Shown here: piece by piece, positions 1-5,329 of the stretch | Layout of the letters: every line of letters begins with the position of its first letter | Numbering within the stretch: the first letter of the stretch is position 1 | Assembly: GCA_025455635.1 (NCBI GenBank) | Contig: JALOMF010000203.1 | Coordinates: forward strand, 1-7,361 | Origin: Saprospiraceae bacterium | GTDB lineage: Bacteria > Bacteroidota > Bacteroidia > Chitinophagales > Saprospiraceae | Direction of reading: 5' to 3' | DNA: 7,361 nt | Notes under the pieces: generated by a model | Database searches by the model: none | Seen by the model: only the letters and a program-made list of their open reading frames with translations | Told to the model about the DNA's origin: nothing | Position numbers and translations under genes: made by a program

Positions 1-780
1 ACCACCGTTGGCGGCAAGCTTGGACTGCTCAGCCCAAGTGCTTGGGTCGTGCATTTGGTAGCGCTTTCCAGCAGCTTCGAGGATGCTCTTCACGGTAGCA
101 GCCTTGGCAGCAGCAAGATTTGCGAAAGTAACGATGCCAGCAGCTTTCAGCAGGTCGGCGATTTTAGGGCCGATGCCTTCGATTTTGGTCAGGTCGTCAG
201 CAACAGTTGCCTTTGGGGCAGCGGCGGCTTTCGGTGCAGCGGCTACTTTGGGCGCTGGCGCAGCCTTAACGGCAGGCTTGGCAGCGGCCTTTGGTGCAGC
301 GGCGGCAGCTTTTGGTGCTGCGGCTTTGGCGGGTGCTGCAGCTTTTACGGGTGCTTCGGCTTTGGGGGCTGGAGCAGCCTTTTCGGCAGCAGGCTTCACT
401 GCGGCTTTGGCAACGGCGGCTTTCGGTGCAGCTGTGACGGCCTTGGCAGCAGTGGGAGCAGTTATTTCACGCAGTGAAATCACGGAGTTGTAAACACCGA
501 ATGGCGTAGGGAGGTAGTTGTCAGCGTTCCAGTCGTTTTCCCAAATGTGGTTGTCAATCAAGTAACGGAACTGGTACTCTGAGCCAGCTGCCAGTTCGAC
601 TTCGGTAGTGAACTCAGATTTGTTTGACTTCATGCGGTAGCCGTTTTCCCAGCTCCAGTCATTGAAATCGCCAAGTATGCGCACTTCTTTGCCGCCTTGG
701 GCAGCTTCTTGTGGCAGTGTGAAGGTAACCTTGCAGACAGGCTTCGTTTTGGAATAGTCTTTTTTCAACATGGTTGACAT
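1..780 (-). CDS. Glycogen-binding (CBM48/AMPK-like) protein with Ala/Lys/Pro linker and C-terminal helix-hairpin-helix domain, partial at the left edge
   Basis: Reading the minus strand from the ATG at 780 gives 260 residues without a stop, running off position 1. Residues about 14-103 resemble an isoamylase early-set/CBM48 fold, the kind found in glycogen-branching enzymes and AMPK beta subunits: they contain VRILGDFNDWSWENGYRM, then YQFRYLIDNHIWENDWNADN and GVYNSVISL. Residues about 107-193 are a low-complexity linker of Ala, Lys and Pro. Residues about 195-260 form a helix-hairpin-helix module with the hairpin KIEGIGPKIADLLKAAGI, followed by YQMHDPSTWAEQSKLAANGG. From memory of this module in Bacteroidota proteins, only about 15-20 C-terminal residues are missing. 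No catalytic domain is visible, so a role in carbohydrate binding or sensing is inference; HhH modules usually bind DNA or protein. A second in-frame ATG lies three codons in (771). No Shine-Dalgarno precedes either start; the leader is A/T-rich. The domain calls are firm, the function is unknown. Confidence 0.85.
   Translation of the reverse strand, partial: MSTMLKKDYSKTKPVCKVTFTLPQEAAQGGKEVRILGDFNDWSWENGYRMKSNKSEFTTEVELAAGSEYQFRYLIDNHIWENDWNADNYLPTPFGVYNSVISLREITAPTAAKAVTAAPKAAVAKAAVKPAAEKAAPAPKAEAPVKAAAPAKAAAPKAAAAAPKAAAKPAVKAAPAPKVAAAPKAAAAPKATVADDLTKIEGIGPKIADLLKAAGIVTFANLAAAKAATVKSILEAAGKRYQMHDPSTWAEQSKLAANGG
202..462 (-). repeat. Ala/Lys/Pro-rich linker-coding degenerate repeat
   Basis: This stretch codes for residues about 107-193 of the CBM48-HhH protein. 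It repeats short units such as AAPKAA, APAPK and AAKPAVKAAP, built from GCx, CCx and AAA/AAG codons. Composition resembles the basic tails of histone H1-like proteins. It probably forms a flexible, positively charged tether between the two folded domains. Such DNA is prone to length change by slippage, so copy number may vary among relatives. Its complementary strand is also free of stops, which produces spurious plus-strand reading frames rich in Gly, Ala, Ser and Phe. Confidence 0.75.
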
Positions 781-955
781 AAGATAAAATTTATGATAAA
801 TGGTAGTAGTAGCGAATTTGAAGGTCTTATTCAGCAGGTTTTGGCCGGTAGGTTTATTGGCTCATTGCTGTTATGTGGTGTTTGCTCTAATTGTTTGCGG
901 CCATGTTCTTGCCGATTCGAGCAGTACTTTGGAATGGCGTTTTTGAATTGCGCCG

Positions 956-986
956 CAAAGATACATATATCTGTCAAGAGAACAAG
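956..986 (-). promoter_or_regulatory. Candidate Bacteroidota promoter for the CBM48-HhH gene
   Basis: On the minus strand the -7 element TATCTTTG (963-956) matches TAnnTTTG exactly. It lies 19 bases downstream of CTTG (986-983), which differs by one base from the -33 element TTTG. The spacing suits the Bacteroidota housekeeping sigma factor. Transcription would start near 949, leaving a leader of about 170 bases before the ATG at 780. The match is by eye only. Confidence 0.5.
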
Positions 987-1077
987 CTTATCTTGCTGAA
1001 ATTCAGTGTGTTATGTTTTTCAAACTACTGGCGCTGAAAAGTGTTTTGACGTAATTTCTTGCAAGGATTTTGAATAT

Positions 1078-1092
1078 TTTCAAATTTTGAAA
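1078..1092. repeat. 15-bp palindrome TTTCAAA-T-TTTGAAA, possible operator
   Basis: Two perfect 7-bp arms, TTTCAAA and TTTGAAA, flank a single central T. The site lies between the two divergent promoter candidates, where a regulator site would make sense, but palindromes of this composition also arise by chance in AT-rich DNA. No partner regulator is encoded in the window. Confidence 0.3.
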
Positions 1093-1136
1093 TAAAAATT
1101 TACCCAATGCGGGGTATCGCCGCTTTTTATTTCACA

Positions 1137-1158
1137 AAATTTTTATCAAATTTTTGTC
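1137..1158. repeat. Tandem 11-bp A/T-tract repeat
   Basis: Two adjacent copies of AAATTTTTRTC (1137-1147 and 1148-1158) differ only at one A/G position. The T-tracts recur every 11 bases, about one helical turn, which tends to bend DNA. The repeat could act as an upstream-activating or curvature element for the flanking genes; that role is inference. Confidence 0.5.
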
Positions 1159-1278
1159 AAAAAACACCATTCCAACCGACTAATATTCTGTGGCGAAGCT
1201 TGCGGGATGGCCCGATTTGAATACTGGCACAAAACTTGAAACCATCGTACGTCTTCCCACTACTTTCCATTGGCACAA

Positions 1279-1286
1279 TAAGTTTG
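1279..1286 (+). promoter_or_regulatory. Candidate -7 element for the secreted-protein gene at 1308
   Basis: TAAGTTTG matches the Bacteroidota -7 consensus TAnnTTTG exactly and lies 21 bases upstream of the ATG at 1308, giving a short leader of about 15 bases. No TTTG is present at the expected -33 distance (around 1252-1259 reads TCTTCCCA), so this is a half match only. Confidence 0.35.
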
Positions 1287-1307
1287 GAGAACAAAAACTA
1301 ATTTTAA

Positions 1308-2315
1308 ATGAACAAATCATTACTCGTCTGCCTGTATGCCATTCTTCTGGCAACATCCAACTTAGCTTTTGCTCAAATTAACATGTACGTCGCTGCGCTT
1401 CCCGACAACAGTGGAGGCTGGGGTGTTTATTCTAAAATCTGTGGCAACATAGTCCCCTCCGACAACACAATCACAGGCTCGGGGCAGGCTACCATCAAGT
1501 TCCAGTCTGGCGCTACTATGGCGAACTTTGCCAGCCACGCAGGCACTTGGAACCAAAACGCAACGGTGGTCAATCCAGTCGAAGCAATGGGTTTTACCTA
1601 TGTATCTGTCGGATTTCTTGCCGACAACCCCCAGATAATCTATCAATCGGGCGTGGAGACGCTGCTGTTTTCCTTCAAGCTCAATGGCGGCGGAAACCCC
1701 GTGCCTCAGATTATCCAAAATGCAGTTGACCCTTTCGACCAATTGCCCAATTCGGTCACTTCCAACCCCGGCAATGAGCTGATGATTTTTGACATTGGCG
1801 TACAACCTCCAGTCATTTATACCTACGGCGGTAACTCTGCCACCTGTGGCAACACGCCAGTAGATACGACGGTGGTTGATACGACCGTGGTGGACACAAC
1901 CGTCATTGATACAGTCGGAAGCGTGGATACTTCCACGACCGTTGACACGACTACCAACGTGGACACCTCCACGGTCATTGATTCTACGAACAACGAAGAC
2001 ACCACCGTCATCACCAATCCTGTGGATACGACCGAGCAGACTTCAAGTGTGCGTGACCTCGAAAGCCAACGGAAGTACTTCAGCCTTTACCCAACACCTG
2101 CCTACGAATGGGTAACGGTCAAGTTCTTGGATGCTACGTTTGTGGGAGGCACTGTGCGGCTATTCACGATGAGCGGTGTACCAATTGGGCAAATCTCACA
2201 GCGGAACGATGAGGACCTCAGGCTGAACGTAGGGGGGCTTTCATCGGGGCTTTACTTCCTCACCTATGAAAAAAATGGCAAAGTGCTGCAAAGGGACAAA
2301 TTCATAAAACAATAA
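1308..2315 (+). CDS. Secreted protein with Asp-Thr/Val repeat linker and T9SS type A sorting domain
   Basis: The 335-residue product starts with a signal peptide (Lys3, hydrophobic core LLVCLYAILLA, likely cleavage after AFA or AFAQ near residues 22-23). Residues about 24-168 form a beta-rich domain I cannot name, with SDNTITGSGQATIKF, GTWNQNATVVNP and SVTSNPGNELMIFD. It is reminiscent of N-terminal domains in Saprospiraceae cell-surface proteins, but that is from memory. Residues 185-242 are a linker dominated by VDTTV units. Residues about 257-335 match a type A T9SS sorting domain: YFSLYPTPAYEWVTVKF, VRLFTMSGVPIGQ, LNVGGLSSGLYFLTYEKNGK and a basic end at KFIKQ. YPTP replaces the usual YPNP. 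The protein is therefore probably exported through the T9SS and anchored or released at the surface. The ATG at 1308 is chosen because it begins the signal peptide. Two terminators follow. The precise function is unknown. Confidence 0.88.
   Translation: MNKSLLVCLYAILLATSNLAFAQINMYVAALPDNSGGWGVYSKICGNIVPSDNTITGSGQATIKFQSGATMANFASHAGTWNQNATVVNPVEAMGFTYVSVGFLADNPQIIYQSGVETLLFSFKLNGGGNPVPQIIQNAVDPFDQLPNSVTSNPGNELMIFDIGVQPPVIYTYGGNSATCGNTPVDTTVVDTTVVDTTVIDTVGSVDTSTTVDTTTNVDTSTVIDSTNNEDTTVITNPVDTTEQTSSVRDLESQRKYFSLYPTPAYEWVTVKFLDATFVGGTVRLFTMSGVPIGQISQRNDEDLRLNVGGLSSGLYFLTYEKNGKVLQRDKFIKQ
1860..2033 (+). repeat. Asp-Thr/Val repeat linker (degenerate 15-bp tandem units)
   Basis: This codes for residues 185-242 of the secreted protein. 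The clearest part is three successive units of VDTTV (15 bp each, GTxGAyACxACxGTx), which degrade into VDTST, VDTTT, VDTST and VIDST. Ten Asp-[Ser/Thr] pairs occur (Asp186, 191, 196, 201, 207, 213, 219, 225, 231 and 240). Eight are followed by Thr or Val and so fit the O-glycosylation pattern D-[S/T]-[A/I/L/V/M/T] known from Bacteroides. It is probably an extended, possibly glycosylated spacer. Confidence 0.75.
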
Positions 2316-2337
2316 CTATTTACATAACTCACATTGA

Positions 2338-2365
2338 GGCGTTGGCAATACCAACGTCTTTTTTT
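2338..2365 (+). terminator. Intrinsic terminator of the secreted-protein gene
   Basis: A stem of GGCGTTGG with CCAACGTC (8 pairs, one G-T) encloses the 5-base loop CAATA and is followed by a T-rich tract up to 2365. It begins 22 bases after the stop codon at 2313-2315. Confidence 0.75.
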
Positions 2366-2377
2366 ATTGATGTCTTT

Positions 2378-2416
2378 AAAAAAAAAAGCCCCATCGGAAC
2401 TCCGATGGGGCTTTTT
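2378..2416. terminator. Bidirectional intrinsic terminator between convergent genes
   Basis: The arms AAAAAGCCCCATCGG (2383-2397) and CCGATGGGGCTTTTT (2402-2416) pair perfectly over 15 bases around the loop AACT. A run of ten A (2378-2387) supplies the U-tract for minus-strand transcripts, and five T (2412-2416) does so for the plus strand. It lies 19 bases past the stop of the minus-strand FG-GAP gene and backs up the first plus-strand terminator. Confidence 0.9.
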
Positions 2417-2435
2417 CATTTTTTTGGGAAATGGC

Positions 2436-5165
2436 TTATTCCACCACCAATTTGGCAGTGCTGAAGCCAGCTTCCGTATTGATTTTTACCATGTAAACGC
2501 CGGGGGCAAAGCCTGCCACTGAGAGTCGGGTTCCTGCGTTGGAAGCCACGGCCTGGCGGGCTACTTCACGGCCCGTTGCGTCGTACACGCTCAGGTTCGT
2601 TGCATTTGACTGGCCTGCAATTTCAATCAAAACCGATTCGGAAGCTGGGTTTGGCGAGATGGTGATGGCAGCTTCGGCCACCACGTCGTCGCTGCCCGAT
2701 ACCGACACGGATACTGCCACCCGGTCAGAAATGCACTCCAAGCTCCGCTTCTGGATTTTCCAATCGTAGAAATAGTAATAGAACTCATTGCCGAGGGCAT
2801 CATTCGTGATTTCTCCTACTGTGCCGATGGGGTAGGGGAACTGCGTGGCTGAGTTGGTATTGCGGAAGAGGTTGTTTTGCAAGCAGCGCAGGGAGAGGTT
2901 GTTGCCGGTAGGCACCTCGAAATTCAGGGTCAGCACGTGCTCGCCGGGGGAAAGGTCAAAATCGCTTTCTTGCAAGATTATGCCATTGCCGTTGTACAGC
3001 CTGATGGTGCGCAGTCCGGCTGGTGACGTGGCTGGCACGTAAACCTTCACCGTTTGTAGTGTGAATGGCTCCCAGGCATTGAAGAGGTTGTACGAACCTT
3101 GTGTGGGCGTTCCTCCTGCACCAGCGTTGTCAAGTTTGCCGCCAGACTGAATTTCGCCGGGGTAAATCTGTTGTGACTCCACATAATAGGTAGTCGTTTG
3201 GCTGAGGATTGGCGTCTGAAAACTGTTGCCGATGTACAGCGGCGTGCCGCCAGTCGGTACGTCGAACCAGACAAGCCCTTCGCCCGTGGCAGTCAGCAGT
3301 ACAGAGTCGCCGGGGGCGATATTGGCGCCAGTTACCACAGGCAAATCACTGTTCAGGACTTCGATGGTGATGGGTTCCGAAGGAATAGGAGTGGAGGAGC
3401 AGATGGCGTCAGTAGCCACGAAATACTCGCCAGGCGCTGTGACGGTGATGCTGGAGCCAGCTTCGCCGGTTGACCAAACCGGGTTGTTGCCTCCAATTGA
3501 GTTGAGCACCACGCTACCCCCTTCGCAGAACTTGGTTTCGCCTTCGGCGGAAATAGTGGGCACTACCTCTTCCGCCAAGCTCACGGTCACGGTATTGGTG
3601 AACGAAATACAGCCAGTGCCGTCAGTTAGCACCGCACTGTAATTGCCGGGCTGGCTCACGGTCAGGCTCGTGGTGGTAGCATCGTTCGACCATTCTACGG
3701 CTTCAAAATTATTGGGCAGCGACAGCGTTACGGTTTGGCCGGGGCAGAGCGTTGTATTGCCTGTGACCATGATGTCGGTTTGGGCCAAAAGGCAGCTTGC
3801 TTCCGGTATGCTTACCGTCGTGTTGAAGGCAGGGTTTTCAATCACCGTTTTCACGCCGGATGGCCACCTGACCACCACGGAGTCGATTTGGGTGGCTTCG
3901 CCAATGCCGAAGTGAGTGGTCAGGGAACTCATCGGGCTGAAACTTTGGCCGGAGCGCACTTCCCTGATTTGCGTCCCCCAGGCGCCGTGCAGCTCTACCC
4001 TTGAGCCGATGCCTTGGCGGTTGCTCAGGTTGCCGACGGTGTTGATTTTCAGCCAGTTATTGTTATTTCCAGCATTGAGGAACACGCTACCACCGGATAC
4101 CACGTCGAGGAACCCGTCATTGTTCAGGTCACCAATGCCGCCGCCGCTCACTTGGAGGTTTTGGCCCGTGAAGGTCAAGTCTCCTTTGTTGAGGTAAAGT
4201 TCCATTTGCAATTCCGACAGGATGTCCACCCAGCCATCGTTGTTGAAGTCGCCGGATGCGTTCTCCCAAGCGCCGAGGTCGTTGGGGTTGATGCCAGTGG
4301 TGCCGATCATATCGGTGAACGTCCCGTTGCCGTTGTTCAAGAAGAAGCGGTTCTGGAAGTCGTGGTTTACGATGAAGGCGTCGAAGTCGCCGTCATTGTC
4401 GAAGTCCTCGAAAACGGTACTCCACGATTGGGCATTGTCATCGAGGCCAGCCACTGCGCCTACTTCGCTGAAAGTGCCATCGCCGTTGTTTTGGTAGAGC
4501 AAATTGGTGCGGTCAATATCGCCCGGCTGTGCGCCGCCTTTGCACTTCGTGATGTAAAGGTCTTGGTCACGGTCGTTGTCGTAATCCGTCCAAATGGCTG
4601 CATAGTTGCCGGGCCGGTCGGCAGTGAAGATAAGGCTTTGGTCGAGCGTCATGTTGCCATTGCCATCGTTGCGGTAAGGGTGCGATTGGTCAACGTCGTG
4701 GCAAACGAAAGCGTCCAAGTCGCCATCGTTGTCAATATCGGACATGGTGGAGCGCTGGCTGAAAATATAGCCGGGCATGAGGTACTCGGCATAAGCAGTG
4801 CCTGTGGCATTGGCCATTACAAACGAAACAGCGTCGCCGTCGCCGAAAAGCAGGTCGGTGTAGCCGTTGTTGTCGAGGTCGCCAGCGCACATGCTCCAAG
4901 AGGGGATGCTCTGGAAGTTGATGCCGAAAAATGACTGCGTGAAGCTGCCATTCGGCTGCTGGTAGTCAATGTACATGCCATTGTCGGTGACACGGACCAC
5001 GTCGTCGAGGTGGTCGCCGTTCATGTCCACCACGCAGTCGTTGTAGTTGAACCCGATGATGGGGTTGAGCAGGTTGGTGTTTTGCGCCATGCTGACGGGT
5101 GTCTGGGCGTTCAAAGCACCAAAGGCTAGGATGAGCGCAAGTGTCGAGAGAAAAGGTTTTTTCAT
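2436..5165 (-). CDS. Secreted FG-GAP/VCBS propeller, ASPIC/UnbV and Ig-like protein with T9SS type A sorting domain
   Basis: The 909-residue product has a signal peptide (MKK, hydrophobic core, ALNAQ near residue 21). Residues about 44-360 hold seven FG-GAP/VCBS calcium-binding loops of the form DxDNDGxxD, starting near residues 47, 96, 143, 194, 254, 306 and 346; the fourth (DYDNDRDQD) has Arg where Gly is usual. Seven loops fit a seven-bladed propeller. Residues about 385-453 match ASPIC/UnbV (GIGSRVELHG, REVRSGQSFSPMSS, HFGIGEATQIDSVVVRWPSG). Two Ig-like repeats follow (about 463-530 and 536-604; LCPGQTVTL and FCEGGSVVL), then an Ig-like domain of the kind linked to T9SS tails (about 609-664, ending TTTYYVESQQ). 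A further beta-rich region spans about 667-820 (EFYYYFYDWKIQKRSLEC). A T9SS sorting domain closes the protein (about 832-909; ITISPNPASESVLIEI, GVYMVKI). It is probably a surface adhesin or extracellular binding protein; no enzyme signature is visible. It has its own promoter and terminator. Confidence 0.93.
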   Translation of the reverse strand: MKKPFLSTLALILAFGALNAQTPVSMAQNTNLLNPIIGFNYNDCVVDMNGDHLDDVVRVTDNGMYIDYQQPNGSFTQSFFGINFQSIPSWSMCAGDLDNNGYTDLLFGDGDAVSFVMANATGTAYAEYLMPGYIFSQRSTMSDIDNDGDLDAFVCHDVDQSHPYRNDGNGNMTLDQSLIFTADRPGNYAAIWTDYDNDRDQDLYITKCKGGAQPGDIDRTNLLYQNNGDGTFSEVGAVAGLDDNAQSWSTVFEDFDNDGDFDAFIVNHDFQNRFFLNNGNGTFTDMIGTTGINPNDLGAWENASGDFNNDGWVDILSELQMELYLNKGDLTFTGQNLQVSGGGIGDLNNDGFLDVVSGGSVFLNAGNNNNWLKINTVGNLSNRQGIGSRVELHGAWGTQIREVRSGQSFSPMSSLTTHFGIGEATQIDSVVVRWPSGVKTVIENPAFNTTVSIPEASCLLAQTDIMVTGNTTLCPGQTVTLSLPNNFEAVEWSNDATTTSLTVSQPGNYSAVLTDGTGCISFTNTVTVSLAEEVVPTISAEGETKFCEGGSVVLNSIGGNNPVWSTGEAGSSITVTAPGEYFVATDAICSSTPIPSEPITIEVLNSDLPVVTGANIAPGDSVLLTATGEGLVWFDVPTGGTPLYIGNSFQTPILSQTTTYYVESQQIYPGEIQSGGKLDNAGAGGTPTQGSYNLFNAWEPFTLQTVKVYVPATSPAGLRTIRLYNGNGIILQESDFDLSPGEHVLTLNFEVPTGNNLSLRCLQNNLFRNTNSATQFPYPIGTVGEITNDALGNEFYYYFYDWKIQKRSLECISDRVAVSVSVSGSDDVVAEAAITISPNPASESVLIEIAGQSNATNLSVYDATGREVARQAVASNAGTRLSVAGFAPGVYMVKINTEAGFSTAKLVVE

Positions 5166-5247
5166 GAAAAAATGATGTTTATGAATATGCGGTGAATTGT
5201 TTTGAAAAAAGGCTAGATGCCGCCTTGAATTGTTTTCTTCACAAGCT

Positions 5248-5279
5248 CAAAGGTAGAGACGGACAATTGCCTTCGCAAA
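5248..5279 (-). promoter_or_regulatory. Bacteroidota consensus promoter for the FG-GAP/T9SS gene
   Basis: On the minus strand TTTG (5279-5276) is separated by 20 bases from TACCTTTG (5255-5248). Both elements match the consensus TTTG and TAnnTTTG exactly, and the spacing is typical. Transcription would start near 5241, leaving a leader of about 75 bases before the ATG at 5165. This is the strongest promoter match in the window. Confidence 0.7.
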
Positions 5280-5329
5280 AAAGCACAGTGCCGAATTTGT
5301 CGCAGCTCATGCATTACTGCCGAAACATC

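Larger units (their letters stand above)
781..1307. other. Divergent AT-rich intergenic region, no gene seen
   Basis: These 527 bases separate the divergent CBM48-HhH gene and the secreted-protein gene at 1308. Short reading frames exist (793-999 and 1190-1381, plus strand), but they resemble no family I know, lack a convincing composition, and the second overlaps the real gene in another frame. The region holds a minus-strand promoter candidate at 956-986, a plus-strand -7 element at 1279-1286, a 15-bp palindrome at 1078-1092 and a tandem 11-bp repeat at 1137-1158. The part from about 1060 to 1165 is the most AT-rich in the window and may be curved. I see no tRNA or obvious structured RNA. 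Confidence 0.6.

Noticed and set aside
49..493. Overlapping plus-strand frames rich in Gly/Ser/Cys/Phe or Ala/Gly
   Set aside because: They are shadows of the Ala/Lys/Pro linker on the minus strand; the minus-strand frame has recognisable domains at both ends of the linker.
894..959. Inverted repeat TTTGCGGC (894-901) and GCCGCAAA (952-959)
   Set aside because: The arms are 8 bp with a 50-base gap. One arm lies in the predicted promoter and would not be transcribed, so no RNA hairpin would form, and a chance match of this size is plausible.
793..999. A 68-codon plus-strand frame in the intergenic region
   Set aside because: It has no recognisable domain and overlaps the predicted promoter and leader of the divergent gene.
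4014..4934. A 306-codon open frame on the plus strand
   Set aside because: It lies wholly opposite the FG-GAP repeats. Its valine/glutamate-rich product is the expected antisense image of repeated Asp/Asn/Gly codons, with no domain or start context.
5279..5295. Possible terminator after the symporter gene (GCACTGTGC followed by six T on the minus strand)
   Set aside because: The stem can form only three or four pairs with a one- to three-base loop, too weak to support a terminator call.
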